Assembly (NCBI GenBank): GCA_022828595.1
Contig: JAKGHH010000008.1
Span: forward strand, 3,470,728 to 3,534,727
Direction: 5' to 3'
DNA from: Nelumbo lutea
Taxonomy: Eukaryota > Streptophyta > Magnoliopsida > Proteales > Nelumbonaceae
DNA length: 64,000 bases
In this document: positions 1-23,308 of the stretch, in pieces
Layout: each line of letters opens with the position of its first letter
Position numbering within the stretch: position 1 is the first letter of the stretch
The notes under the pieces: model-generated
Seen by the model: only the letters and a program-made list of their open reading frames with translations
What the model was told of the DNA's origin: nothing
The model's database searches: none
Position numbers and translations under genes: made by a program

Positions 1-227
1 CAACTCTTAAGATTATGAACGCCTTTATGGGTTCTCTGATGTATTGAGTTTCTAGTCTATGCTTGTACTCGTATATCATTTGGAAAAGCCTTCTCACGTA
101 AGAGTTGTTTATCCTTTCATCCATCTCATGGATCTAAATATTGTGGAAGCATTGATCTCTATAACATGTGGATTTTCAAAATAATATAATATTATCTGAT
201 TTTGCAACTATATTCTATTTGTTCCAG

Positions 228-521
228 TCTCAAACAAGTGGGGTAAGTAAATGCACACTCTGCCTAAGTAGTCGCCAACACCCAACAGCCACACCTTGCG
301 GCCATGTCTTCTGCTGGTATCGCCTCTCTTCCGGATTAAACAGCTTTGAAATGGTATTGATAAGTCGTATTTTAATTGACAATCATGTTTTTTAGCCCTC
401 ATCTTGCTATAATTGCAGGAACTGCATCATGGAATGGTGCAATGAAAAGCCTGAATGCCCCCTCTGTCGTACTCCAGTAAGTCATTCAAGTTTAGTTTGT
501 ATATATCATTCCGACTTCTGA
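228..521 (+). CDS. PEX10: Peroxin-10 (PEX10), C-terminal RING-finger exons, partial gene
   Basis: PEX10 is a RING-type E3 ubiquitin ligase of the peroxisomal membrane; with PEX2 and PEX12 it ubiquitinates the import receptor PEX5 so that it can be recycled. Two terminal exons are visible: 228-316 and 419-521, with stop TGA at 519-521, separated by a GT-AG intron (317-418). The split codon TG|G gives the Trp after CGHVFC. Together they encode a zinc-binding RING (KCTLC, then [13 protein letters not shown], then CPLCRTP) followed by a short tail ending in LYHSDF-like residues, IYHSDF. As I recall it, this matches the extreme C-terminus of plant PEX10 almost residue for residue. All RING cysteines and the histidine are present. 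The rest of the gene lies to the left, outside the window; bases 1-227 read as intron. A generic RING E3 is the alternative, but the C-terminal tail makes PEX10 the strong choice. Confidence 0.93.
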
Positions 522-2680
522 TTTTGTTATTGAGGATGTCTGTTTACCAGAATGTATAAGTGAAACTGTTTTAAGTTAAATCAATAAGAGCCGATCATTT
601 TATTTCCTGAAATCTTGGATGACAAACTTGGCTAAGATTTTTGAAGCAGCATCATTTTATCCTCTAAAACAGAGGGCCTGGACGTTTGATCGATATCTCG
701 AAAAAAGGAGAAATTAAAATAAATAAATAAATAAATAAAAGAGGGAGGTTACAACAAGGTTTAAAATTTTGATACGATATGTCTTGTATCGGGCATATCG
801 TATTGTATCGTTGGTTTAAAGATATGATCTAGTTCAGGGGTAGACCAGCCTTAAACCGACCTCTCTGAGCCAGTTTCCCAAAAAAAAAAAAAAGGAGAGC
901 AAGCTTCGATACAGGCCAATTGGTTTCAATGTTCCAAACCATTCTGTTCTCACCCAAAGCCTGTTTGTTTGTTTTAGAGAACCAACACCAAAAACTGAAT
1001 TGTTCTGGCTAAAAGCGATCAGTATCAAAGTATTTGACCTTCATGTCACATATTTTTAGATTCTTGTTGCAACACTTCTTTGCTCGGATTCAACGTGTCA
1101 TCACTTTGGTGGATGATCCATGGAGTCTCAACTCTGACTACTACTACTTTATAAGCACAAAGAACTGTAACGTGTCATCACATTGGTGGATGATCCATGG
1201 AGTTTCAACCCTGACTACTACTACTTTATAAGCACAAAGAATTGTTCATTTGTCCAGGTGAATACATTACAATTTACAAAGCCCTGTTCAAAACTGCAAC
1301 TAGTTACATGTAGTGCAATGGTGTACCTAAGTTAATTGAATGGACCTACGTGGAGCGTATGATCATCTGTATGTGAATAGCGTCAGATGGCTTGTTTTTG
1401 GGAGGAACCTCCTGATCATCAGACTAGGTACGTGAATAGCGTCAGATGGCTTGTGGGACCTTTTCTTTCCAGTCGGTCTGGTCCTTCTGTTTGTGTTCCT
1501 TGGGCGAATGCCAGATGTAGTAGATCATTCATTGTCATTGGAAGAGGAGTCAATATGTTCATTAATTTAGCAATGCATGGCAATGATACAATTAATACGT
1601 ATTTGTTTCTTGTGACATCATCTATCTCATCTACTTCTTTTAGGTTCAGGGACCGTTATAACAATTGAAGTGGTTGAACTGAAAAAATGAAAAATTGCTT
1701 ATTTGTCCTTCAGTAAATAAGTTCAACGGCTCAAGATGGAAGTTGGATAGATTATCATATGCTTCAATATTTTATTAGTTAGGGTAAATTTTATATACTC
1801 AAGGGCGGGCGATATTTCACTAAACCTAAATTTTGTTTTGTGCCAAGTTTCCACCGAACAATCACAAATTAAACAAACAAACACCTTGTTTATGATTCTG
1901 TTTATGGAGGAAAAAGGGGCTCATTAATTAATCAAACCTAATCTGCACGTTAAACCTAAGATGATTACTCACCTAAGAATGCCATTCGTCTTTGTGTATG
2001 CTTCTGTTTATTGATACTTATGCTGTTCACTTTCTTTATTTCAGGTATTTATGATTAATGTTTCTATTTTTTTGTTTTCTTTTTCTTTTTTTTTTTGTAA
2101 TATTCTGCATTTTCCTGCATTTCACGATTCTTTTTTCTTGGTAACCTATCCATTACTGTTGGGCTTGGAGCTAACCTGGGAGGGTCTTTCTAATAATTTA
2201 TTTCAAATAGATCTGAGTGACTTCTATAAATATCCAATTAGCCGCACTTAAATGATCAACGGAAATAAACATGCCTAACAATGGGAGGAAGGAATTGGCA
2301 ATGAGGTGAAAGATTATCTGTAAAATTATCCTTTTATGACTAAAATGATTATTATCTTATTTATTCGAAAAATAAAAGAATATGAATAAATGTATTTATT
2401 CAAATAAATAATTCTCTGAAAAACCATGAAACCTTAAGTGAAGACTCCACTGGTGGACCGGCCACCGGTATACCCTAGGAGATCTGATGAGGACCTGGAC
2501 TGCACTGCCACTTGGACTCATTTCACGGATAGGCTTTATGGATCCGTACTTGGCCAGGTCGGGTCCAGATCCGTTCGTTTCATGTCAAGGACCGTCGAAT
2601 AAAATAGTTGAACACTAATTGGTGATTCCAGCTTATACACATCACAGATCACGCAAGGCATGGGCAAAATGGTAACCTGT
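522..2680. other. PEX10-RPS3 intergenic region
   Basis: No supported gene. It contains the PEX10 3' flank, an AT-rich stretch with short homopolymers, a 77-bp tandem duplication (1092-1245) and a short direct repeat spaced 59 bp (1373-1395 and 1432-1454). The only open frame of note (1387-1668, 93 codons) overlaps that direct repeat and resembles no family I know. Confidence 0.6.
1092..1245. repeat. 77-bp tandem duplication
   Basis: Two adjacent copies, 1092-1168 and 1169-1245, begin with AACGTGTCATCAC and end with AAGCACAAAGAA(C/T)TGT. They differ at only a few positions, so the duplication is fairly recent. Confidence 0.9.
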
Positions 2681-2683
2681 TTA

Positions 2684-2867
2684 TGGGCCAGGCTTCGGAT
2701 TCAATTTTACACTGTATCGGGCTCGGGCTTCGAGGCAGGCCCATTAGAATTCAAAACTAAGCACGAGCCCGGCCCATGGAAGAATTAGGATAGGTCAGTA
2801 AAAAAAAAAGAGGCTGAGCAGCGAACAAGCTTCGTTCCATATAAATTCTCAAAGAAAATTAGGGTTT
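2684..2867 (+). promoter_or_regulatory. RPS3 core promoter: site II elements, TATA box and telo box
   Basis: Three TGGGCC/GGCCCA site II cores (2684-2689, 2738-2743, 2771-2776) lie upstream of a TATA-like element (TATAAAT, 2840-2846) and a telo box (TTAGGGTTT, 2859-2867), about 90-270 bp before the RPS3 start codon. Site II elements, bound by TCP factors, combined with a telo box are the known signature of plant ribosomal-protein promoters and link transcription to cell division. The motifs are seen directly; their use is inferred from that known pattern. Confidence 0.75.
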
Positions 2868-2956
2868 TGAAGAAAAACCAACCCCGCGAAGGATAGATTG
2901 GATCACATTTTGTTCAGCTATTCGCGTCGCGCATTTCCTACTAAATTCCGTGCACA

Positions 2957-10015
<7,059 letters not shown>

Positions 10016-10236
10016 TGTCCAATATCAATGTTACACCAAGGCAATTCTCTTTTGTAATTCCTCGGCCTGAAGAGGGTTTTCTTTGGTAGGCGCTTGATTT
10101 CAGTTCATGGTTTGTAGTGATGGATGCTCCGTCTCAAACCAAACTTTGGAGTAATTTAGGTGTTGTAATTTCATTTCAATTTTGATTAGTAATTCTGGAT
10201 GGAGTACAGTTTTGTTCATCGTATAGATGAGAACAT

Positions 10237-10500
10237 TTGGGCGATTGTCACCCTCATTCATGCCATATTCCAATTATAAAGTTTCTGCCACTTGAATCCT
10301 GTTTCAATCCGTTCTATTTAAATCATTCTGCCTTTGTCACCGGAGATCGGTCAGTGCAACGCCCGTTTGAACAGCGATGGGAATCTGTGGATTTATCATT
10401 TATGTGTTTTATTTCATGGGGAGACATTCCCAATGCTCTACAAGAGGCTGTTGGAACGGGTGAGCAAAGGCTTGCACTGACCCAAGCCGAACTTTAATTA
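10237..10500. repeat. Dispersed repeat fragment
   Basis: This segment shares phrases with 28840-29110: GAGATCGGTCAGTGCAAC-like, ATTTCATGGGGAGACATTCCCAATGC-like and TGACCCAAGCCGAAC-like blocks. It is a low-copy interspersed repeat of unknown class just downstream of RPS3. The 86-codon open frame over it is not credible as a gene. Confidence 0.5.
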
Positions 10501-10572
10501 GCCATAAATGGCTACTATGGTAGAATTGGTTTACCACAGTGCCACACTTAGAAAGGTAGATTGCTGCAAGAT

Positions 10573-13243
10573 TGTGACGGTCTAACACAAGCTTACGTTA
10601 GGGACATGTCCATCATTTTCGCCTGTAAGATTTTTGAGAGAACTGATATCATCTTTAGGCAGACCATCAAAAGCTTAACGTACTTTTTGAGGAGGGGTGA
10701 TCGACCTCCTTGGGTGCCTAACCTTGGCACTCCTAGACCATCATCCCCTTGCGGGGTGGTCCTGGTTAACGGCTAGCATGGCTATCAGGGTTTCTCATGG
10801 GCGCACACTTGCTCATGGGGGCAGTATTGGACCGGCACTGCACTGCCGATACTCAAGGGAGGCTTGGCATGCGGGTTTGGCTCAAGTACGTCCCTTCACA
10901 ACGCCAGTCCCTTGCCCAAGCTAATTGAGCTACCCCGTTGCCCTTGGCGCACGGGTGTGTTTCGTCCCAAGTGGTTGCCTATCATCATGGCACACAGGTG
11001 CCTGTCATCATCGATTTACAGGAAACCCATCACATCGGTGCCAAGTCACCTCATCGGCGCATGGTTGCCTTCCATTTTGGTTGTCCCCCTTTAGCACTTA
11101 AGCGGCGCCTCTCATGGACCGGTCTGAGCTAGGAGAGTGCCTCGGCCATTGGACTTGAGGTCATGATCCAGTGCTACTGACTTTGGTGGAGCCATCCCAT
11201 CGGGCAACTCCTAGCCTCTATGCGTTACAAAGGCTTGTTTTGGCCTGCCTTGGCCAGGACGCCACACGGGTTCTTCCGCTGTAGAACTACCCCCGTGACA
11301 GTTGGTATCAGAGCAAATTAGCCAATTGCAGCCACAGTTGGTTTTCAGCATATTAGCCCAGAGCTAGTCGAAGCGGTCATTTCGACAAGCTGCATTTTGT
11401 GGGGTGCGGTCCCTAGGCACTTCCACCCATAATCGAGCAAAATTCAAATCAGGCCTGGAAAGAGGCCATTTCAGTGTTCGTGTCCCCATTCCAATGACAC
11501 TAAAACAGCTTCCCTTGTGGTTGTAGACGCATTGGTTGCTGTCCTCATGCGGGGGCAAACGTGTGAGCCTTGATAGGAATGTGGGTACACTGCCTGAGCA
11601 TATTGCTTATCAGGCCTAGCTAGAGGCCATTCAATGTTCGCGTTCCCATTCCAATGACCCTAAAACAACTTCCCTTATGGGTGCAGATGCATTGGTTGTT
11701 GTCCTCATGCGGGGGCAGACGCGTGGGCCTTGTTAGGAATGTGGTTATGCTGGTCGTTAGAGCATGGCGGCCCAACACCGGCAATGTATCAGGTGGACAT
11801 GCTCAGTTTTCTAGTTCAACACTTGCAGCAGCAGAAGCGCATCACAAGGCGAGTGCATGTTCGGCAACTCATGGGTAAAAGTTGCCACACTCGCACAGAT
11901 TGCGGTCAAGTCTCCTTGAGGCAGTAGCAGTGGGGCCCCCTCGGAGTGAAGATGTAGCCCGAGTCGGCGAGGCGAAGCGTAGTTTCAAGGGCCAGGAGAG
12001 CATAAGCCATGGTTAGGTTTGAGTAACCCACACATGGTGATGTGAAGTTTGCAGGCCAGCATGGTGAAAGGGTACCCAGGTCATTGCCAACAGGAGGAGT
12101 AGATCTATCAGCGTGTTCGGTAGCATCACTGAAAAGCTACCAAGAAAACGGTTGAGCCTTGAGGTAAGATGATACATGGGGCGGACCTCCGCGAAGCACC
12201 ACACACAATTCTTTGAGGGCCCTCCTTTCACAAATCAACGGCATAGCCATTGCACGGTTTGAGTAACCTCAACATTGGAGGGGTGAAGTCCAGGCAGGCC
12301 GGCAATGGTGAAATGGTTCCGTCCCCATAAATGGACACCAACATAGGCAAGACCCGGGTTGACCAGGTGAGCCCAGGAACTGGTGGAGAAGTGGATGGCG
12401 CGGGACATAGACGCGCATTCACATGAAGACCATTGTCGAGGTCGACAATGGATTGAGTGGGGGAGCCTGTGACGGTCTAACACAGGCTTAGCCTTGCCTA
12501 CGCTTGGCAGGCTTACGTTAGAGACATGCCCGTCATTTTCGCCTGTAAGATTTTTGAGAGAACTGATGTCATCTTCAGGCAGACCACCAAAAGCTTAACG
12601 TACTCTTTGAGGAGGGGTGGTCGACCTCCTTGGGTGCCTAACCTTGGCACTCCTAGACCATCATCCCCTTGCGGGGCGGCCCTGGTTAACGGCTAGCATG
12701 GCTACCAGGGTTCCTCATGGGCGCACACTTGCTCATGGGGACAGTGTTGGACCGGCATTGCGCTGCCGATACTCAAGGGAGGCTTGGCATGTGGGTTTGG
12801 CTCAAGTACGTCCCTTCACAACGCCAGTCCCTTGCCCAAACTGAGTGAGCTACCCCGTTGCCCTTGGCGCACGAGTGTGTTCCGTCCCAAGCGGTTGCCT
12901 ATCATCATGGCACATAGGTGCCTGTCATCATGGCACATAGGTGCCTGTCATCATCGACTTACAGGAGACCCATCACATCGGTGTCAGGTCACCTCATCGG
13001 CGCATGGTCGCCTTCTATTATGATTGTCCCCCTTTAGCACGTAAGCGATGCCTCCCATGGACCGGTTTGAGCCAGGAGAGTGCCCCGGCCATTAGACTTG
13101 AGATCATGATCCAGTGATACTGACTTTGGTGGAACCATCCCATCGAACAACTCCTAGCCTCTATGCGTTACAAAGACTTGTTTTGGCCTGCCTTAGCTAG
13201 GATGCCGCACAGGTTCTTCCGCTGTAGAACTACCCCCGTTACA
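10573..13243 (+). mobile_element. Nonautonomous LTR retrotransposon (LARD/TRIM-like)
   Basis: 5' LTR 10573-11300 and 3' LTR 12468-13243 both begin TGTGACGG. The 5' LTR ends CCCCGTGACA and the 3' LTR ends CCCCGTTACA. Two bases after the 5' LTR comes TGGTATCAGAGC, the classic primer-binding site matching initiator Met-tRNA. A purine-rich tract (GAGTGGGGGAGCC) directly precedes the 3' LTR. The internal region (11301-12467) is only 1.17 kb and encodes no gag, protease, RT or integrase, so the element must have depended on proteins from a partner. The LTRs differ by two insertions of about 24 bp in the 3' copy and scattered substitutions. A clean 5-bp target duplication is not visible; CAAGA occurs next to both ends, slightly shifted. 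Confidence 0.9.
11446..11746. repeat. Internal duplication in the LTR element
   Basis: Two imperfect copies, about 11446-11588 and 11610-11746, share AGGCCATT, CCCATTCCAATGAC, CTAAAACA(G/A)CTTCCC and TCCTCATGCGGGGGC blocks. A second pair sits at about 12018-12080 and 12258-12320 (GTTTGAGTAAC, GTGAAGT, CAGGCC, ATGGTGAAA). The internal region thus grew by duplication rather than being a simple deleted copy. Confidence 0.75.
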
Positions 13244-14117
13244 AGACGGCATTCTCACTCCACCAAGTGATTGCTGCTTTCCAAATGTTGTCGTCTTGTA
13301 GTTGCCTTGAAAATAAAAAAGAACGTGTGGTGTGGTCAACTAAAGAAAGAAAATTGCAGCATAAGTGTTGTATGCTCGGTGTCGTGGGAATATAGATCAT
13401 CTCTGTCTGTGGTGTCGCTACTTAATTATAACTAGGCCCATGGCATTATAAGTTATTAGTTGTGGTATTTGGATCTTGGGAAGCTGGAAGATAATTGCAA
13501 CCTACCTTTTGAGTTTGGTTTACAGATGATCGCCCAATAAATCTTTCTTGCCAGTCTTGAGTGATAACAAATTGGCCATACACTCTGTTGTTGCGTCCAG
13601 GACGGGGATCCTAATCGATCAGTGTCTCTCTGTCTCTGTGTGTGCGGTAGAGCAACAGCGGAGCCGTCAGCTACATGACATGAGTACATCATCTCTCTCG
13701 CTCTCGAAGGGCTAAGGTAACTGAACGGATGCACGCTGGTACTTGACATTCCTCATAATCATTATTTTCTTCGGTAAAAGTAAAACGAATGAATGGAATG
13801 GAGAGCCGGAGGCGACAATTTTAGTGAACAGAGGACGAAAGATGAAAGATCCTCCTCCTCGGACTCAAGTCCAGTCAATCCTTGTCCTGTTGCCATCATC
13901 CTTCATCGGTTTTCTACTTGTGATTTTTCATTTTGACAACTCTAGAAACCTGGACAGCATTTGCCCATTGCCCACCAATGCGATTGCTTTTCTTTTCTTT
14001 TTTTTATCAGACTCTTGAGTCGGTTTTACTTCCACATATCCTTGGCTCAAAATGCGAATGTTTTTGCCTCCCCGGACCCGGTGGTTATCAAAACAAAATA
14101 CCCGTTATTTTTTTTCC

Positions 14118-14151
<34 letters not shown>

Positions 14152-14153
14152 CG
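14118..14153. repeat. (CT)n(CG)n compound microsatellite
   Basis: A CT run of about 18 bp is followed at once by a CG run of about 18 bp. Alternating CG is rare in plant DNA and can adopt Z-DNA. Confidence 0.97.
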
Positions 14154-15399
14154 TGAATCTTGACTGCATCTTTTCTAAGTGGTATTTACCGACATTATCA
14201 CGCCGAAGCGATGTCATTTGTGGATCATCAACATCCATCCCCACGCTCTGAGACACTTGCGAATACGTGGAGCAATTGCTGTACGGCGGCGTGTCGCTCC
14301 ATAGCCGACACGTCTTGATACATTTGTGAAACAAAGTGAGAGAGACTGTTCGTTCGTGTGTGTGGGACTGGGAGGAGCTGGAGTGGGGAGGAGGCCTGCC
14401 TTTCCAACTTCAAGCACCAACCCACCAACCCACATTCCAAAAGCCGTGACCCGGTGAACCCTTAAAAAAGACAACACATGTGACATGACCCACAATCCAT
14501 TGTTTCTTTTTTCCCTAATCCAAACAAATAACTAAAGACCGCCATGAATGCAATGCCAAACAGATCCTTCACTTCAGTAACCAAATATCAGCACTCTCTA
14601 ATCAACTCTCTATATAGAAATTGCTTAATATATGATTTATAGCATTTCTTCCTTTGTTAAACGTGTTTACTCTTCTATTTCATTGTTGAAAATTTATTGG
14701 ATGTTGGCTACCTTTTATTTTATGATAGCCTTTGCGTATAATTTGGAACCTTTTCCCCTTTATGGGTTTTATAAACAGATACAAAGAGGGCATAAACATC
14801 ATTATCTGCTCAAAGTTCTGAACTTGGAATTTTTTTTTGGGTTTTAAGACTGTTGATGAAAATGAAAGGAAAAAAAGGTTGAGAAAAGAAAAATCTTTGA
14901 CGTCCATAAAAAAGTTATCTCTCTCTCTCTTTTGATTAATAAAGTTTTTGACTCGGTAGGCATTAAGAAAGGTGGAATATCTATTTAGCAGTTAAACCAG
15001 AAAATAATTGTAAGCCGCCCTTAAAATGAACCTTGACCAGAACACCCCATTAATCATTTTTTTTTCTAAAAAAACCCTTTTCCTCCATTTTCTTATATCT
15101 ATAAAGAAATATTCTTAGTGCGGCCAAATGCACACTTTTTTTTCTTACAAAAATTGCCCTCTTTTTGCACTGGAAATGAACAAAATTGCTTTCTTTCTGT
15201 ACAAGAAAGAAAGATGGCTCTAAAGATTTATTAATAACATCATTTACAATCAAATCATGCATAAAAGATGGCTCTAAAGATCGGATGTAGGTGCTTTGAA
15301 TTGAACAAGTGAACTTTGCATTACTATGAGTAACATAGTTTGATGATTTTCTAGTATGAGTGAAATTACACACAGAAAAAGAAGAGACCAAACTTCTAC

Positions 15400-15690
15400 T
15401 ATCTTCCACTAGTGAAGAGATATATCCCATGGTGCCAACAGAAGTTTAGTACGAGTAAAAAATCTCTCACAACAATGATGTGCGTAAGGCAACTCACAGG
15501 CAAACTTAAGAGCATAGAAAAGGGCAAAAACTTCAGCTTTTTCAGCATAAACCACTGGCAACCTAATAGCTCTATCCAAGACAAATTCTCCTTTGCTATT
15601 TCTAATGACGACTCCCTCAACTACCTTCTCTAGAAATGCTGACCCATCCACATTAATTTTTCACATCCTAGTTGGGTGAGGGGACCAGCT
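15400..15690 (-). pseudogene. LINE-type RNase H relic, minus strand
   Basis: Read on the minus strand from about 15690, the frame gives KINVDGSAFLEK, then EGVVIRNSKGEFVLDRAI, then YAEKAEVFALFYALKFA. This is the N-terminal half of an RVT_3 RNase H domain (PPxGxxKINVDGS, GVVIRDxxG, AExxALxxAL). The C-terminal half is absent or unreadable and no reverse transcriptase is attached. Confidence 0.75.
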
Positions 15691-15796
15691 ATTGGTCTGT
15701 CTTCATGCTGAACCGGTGTGATCAGTGGGGGTGTTGCAATGTGGGGGAGTATTTTTCAGAATTTGTGCATTAGCAGTAGCAATTACATTCCATGGC

Positions 15797-15987
15797 TTAA
15801 GGGCCCGTTTGGTTCACATGAATAGGGGTCTGGAATCTGAATCAAAATGGACCATTCCCTTTCTCTGAAATTCTATTTCAACTGATTCCAATTTTTATTC
15901 TCATCCCTGTTTGAACCAAACAGACTATTGAAATAAATCATTCCAATTCTACTTCCTATTCTGACTGCAAACTAAATGGACCCTAAA
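15797..15987. mobile_element. Tourist-like MITE, about 190 bp
   Basis: The left end GGGCCCGTTTGGTT is mirrored by AAACTAAATGGACCC at the right, and TTA/TAA sits at both borders, as expected for PIF/Harbinger-derived MITEs. No coding capacity. Confidence 0.65.
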
Positions 15988-17324
15988 ATTTTGGCCCTCA
16001 AAGACCACTTTACACCACCATTTTCATGCATGCCATCACAATTGCACAGTTTAACTACGCAAGTTATATATATATATATATATTAGTAGAATATTTTATC
16101 ATTTAGTGACATCTGTAAGTGGACTTTTTTATTTTTTACCAATAAAAAAAAAAAATAACCTAGAGAAATACAAATACTGCTTGTCTTCTGCAATGTAGAT
16201 AAATGAAACCAGAGTGATATCCATTTCCATATTATGGGTGGAACATCTTATATCAATGATGCTCAGCAAACTTGTTTATTCATGTTCTAGTGTTGTTTGC
16301 CAAATGTCTATATTATACCCATCACAATAGATTTTTCTCTCCTTTTGCTTTCCTCTTTGATTCCCTCCTTCTCTCAGAGTCGGCAGAGAAAGAAAACAAT
16401 TTGTTTAACAACTGTCCTATTCCTGCCTGCCAAATTTCTTTCTCTATATTCATTCCTTTTTTCATGAAATGATTGTGCTATTTTCGAATTTGAAACATTA
16501 AAATTGCATTTCAGAAGCCCACATAATTACAGGCAAATGCTTTGCTGTCTACAATAATAACAAGCACTATTATGTCGGCTTCTATTACTTTCAAAATGCT
16601 GAAGTTTGTACAATTTCCCCTAATTAACCTTCATTTGTGATTTAATACCTATTTAGCTGCTTATTTGATTGTTAGATACAATGGATCGGCAATGGGCCTT
16701 ATACAGACTTTTCCATTCCATCATCATTCATGGAGGTTGAGATTTTAACTTCCGAGTTTCGATGCAAGTTCCAATATTTTATTTTATATATACTGGGTCG
16801 TTCATGGTGCACCCTTTGAGTGGGGGCCCATGTAAGGCTGATTGGGTTGGCCCAGTTAATTAGAGGATTCAGATTCAATGGTTGAAAACCGAAATGCCTA
16901 CTCACTAGTCACTACTCGGTTATATTTACACTGACTGAAGGTTGTGAGTCCTGTAGCAGTGAAAAGTTTGTACAGGTCATTGTGAACAAGTAGAAGGGTA
17001 TTTATGTAATTGTAGAGCATCATAAGCACGCAAGGACACGATGACATGATGGAGCGAGCTATATAGTGTTGTCTGGAGTGGAGTCTCCACAAAAGTACTT
17101 AGTGGAGTCTCCCCACGCTCGAGCCAACACCAACATGTTGCCCCCCAGACGGTGGTGGGCCCCTCGCAACTGTCTCCCTCACCATATCCAATCTGGCACT
17201 GTCAGACTCTAAACTCTCCAAAATTTGGTGGACCCCACTGCCAGTTTGGCCTCCATATCAATTGTCACACTCGGTGGGGTCTAGATTCTAGAACCTTATC
17301 CTTGCATTGCCCAATGTCGTACTA

Positions 17325-17355
17325 CCACGTGGATTGTAGCCCTCATTCCACGTGG
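17325..17355 (+). promoter_or_regulatory. Paired G-boxes upstream of ACL5
   Basis: Two perfect palindromic CCACGTGG sites, 17325-17332 and 17348-17355, start 23 bp apart, about 170-200 bp upstream of the ACL5 TATA box. G-boxes bind bHLH and bZIP factors. ACL5 is known to be switched on by the LHW-TMO5 type bHLH pair in Arabidopsis xylem precursors, so these are plausible inputs (inference). Confidence 0.6.
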
Positions 17356-17525
17356 CAAAATCCACCTCGGGGCCCCACCTTCATATCACGCTTGCCCCAA
17401 CTATGCATTACTATATTTCTCGCGCTCATGCAAAACCCACTGACGCGTGCGTGATGTTTCTTCTTTCTTTGTGCATTTCCGTTTTTTCCTTCTTTTATTT
17501 ATGCCTTTTTACCATTTGGTTTTCC

Positions 17526-17658
17526 TATAAAAACGCTCATTCACTTCTCGCTCATCCCCTGCACATACCTCTCTACCTCCTCCGTTTCTTCCTCCACCTC
17601 TCTTCGCTTCTTTTCTTACTTTCTTTGTCTTTCCCTTCCTCTCTTCCCTGCTTTCAGC
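17526..17658 (+). promoter_or_regulatory. ACL5 TATA box and CT-rich leader
   Basis: TATAAAAA at 17526-17533 is followed by a strongly pyrimidine-rich leader (about 17545-17657) with no upstream ATG before the start at 17659. CT-rich leaders are common in plant genes. Confidence 0.7.
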
Positions 17659-21618
<3,960 letters not shown>

Positions 21619-21970
21619 TCACCCGTATCTGTATAGAAGAAAGAGGGGGCCGACAGATAGAAAATTAGACAACAGTTAGAGAAGTAGTCTATAGAAACCA
21701 ATCAAATTTATGTACAAACTCTTAGGAGCTGTTAGGCTACTTTGTTCTTTATAATATATATCTGTTAGTTAACTCCTTGTGGTTGGTGTAGGACTAAAAT
21801 TCCCATTTCCCAAAGTTAAAAATAATAGCAATGAAGTTTTATATCAATGCTTTATAGTTTTAAAAATGACTTGTGGCCGAACTCTTTTTGCCTCCAGGTT
21901 GTGGGTCACCGGTTTGACCGGCCAAGTCGAATGGTTCAGACTGCTTCACGTCATCATATATATGTATTAA

Positions 21971-22058
<88 letters not shown>

Positions 22059-22060
22059 AT
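21971..22060. repeat. (GT)n(TA)n(AAT)n compound microsatellite
   Basis: A short GT run, then about 65 bp of uninterrupted TA, then AAT repeats. Confidence 0.97.
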
Positions 22061-23308
22061 AATGTATAAATATATTTTAGATTTAATTTGTTATATGTAT
22101 TTTTATATTTAATTTATATTTTAATCCATTTTTTCATTTTTATTTATAAAAATATTAAAAATTATAAATTGAGGCAAAAAAAGGATTTTTTTCTCGAAAA
22201 TAGCGGGCAAGGCGCCTACGGTCCATTGGGACACAGATATCAAAAGTTACCAAAAAAAAGCACACAAATCGGACATCCGAGTGCAAAGTTATGGCCTCCG
22301 ACAGAATAGTTCTTGACTAAGTCAACAGTTTTGATCGTCTGATGGGTCTTGACTGAACTGGATCTAGAATCTTGATTGAGTGATGGTTTAAATGGTCCAA
22401 CCGATCGGGTCAACAACATGTTAAAACACTGGTTTAGATAACAAATGATGAGGCTTTAATTTCCAACAATTTCAAATGGTTTAACATGGTTTTTTATACG
22501 CCTGCAAACGGTATCCTATTCCAAATTCAAATTCTATTAAGGGTGATCCATATTTTCAATAATTATTAATCTAATATGGATTCCCCCAATCCGATTTATA
22601 TATGTATTCTCATATATATTTAATATTTATATTATATCTATCAATAAAATTGGCCTAAATGTTGTATTTCCACTAAATTATCATAGGCTCAAGTTTCATA
22701 TAACTAATTTTCAATTCATTTTGTTCATAAATTGTAATACTAAAGTCATTTTTAGATCATTTTACTAATATAATATAATATTTTGGTCATTTTTATTTTA
22801 TATCATTTAATATCCAATTCTAGTCCAATATTTCTTAAATCCACCTAAATGTCAGATGAATATGGCTTTGAATTCAAATAAATAAATCAAATTTGAACAA
22901 AATAAATAAATCAAATTTGAATTCAAAATAAATAAATCAAATTTGCAGCCCTAAGCGTATTAGACTTAGGTGGTGTTTGGGACCAATATCAATTTTTCAG
23001 AAATCATCACCACATTAGAGATTGAAAAATCGCTTATTATTTTGTTATTTGATTCATCTATTTTTAAAAAATTAACAAATTGGTCAAAAATTAATTATTA
23101 AAATTGGGATGAAAAGAAGAATCACCACCTTCGATGATTCCTCTATTTAGGCCTATTTTGGTTTTTCTTTTGAATGAATGATGTGTCATTTGATATGGAT
23201 ATATGAGAAATAATTTCCATAAAAAAATAATACTAATACTGAATATCAAACAAATTCATAGCTAATTTTTGAAAAATCAACTTACACCGAAGCAATGGTA
23301 TCAAACCA

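Larger units (their letters stand above)
13244..17100. other. Gene-poor region upstream of ACL5
   Basis: No gene supported. It holds a CT/CG microsatellite, a LINE RNase H relic on the minus strand, a MITE and a short TA run near 16068-16082. Several 60-130-codon open frames here are low-complexity or lack any family resemblance. Confidence 0.6.

Noticed and set aside
10697..11132. Overlapping 64-76-codon frames
   Set aside because: They lie inside the 5' LTR of the nonautonomous element and recur in the 3' LTR; no domain.
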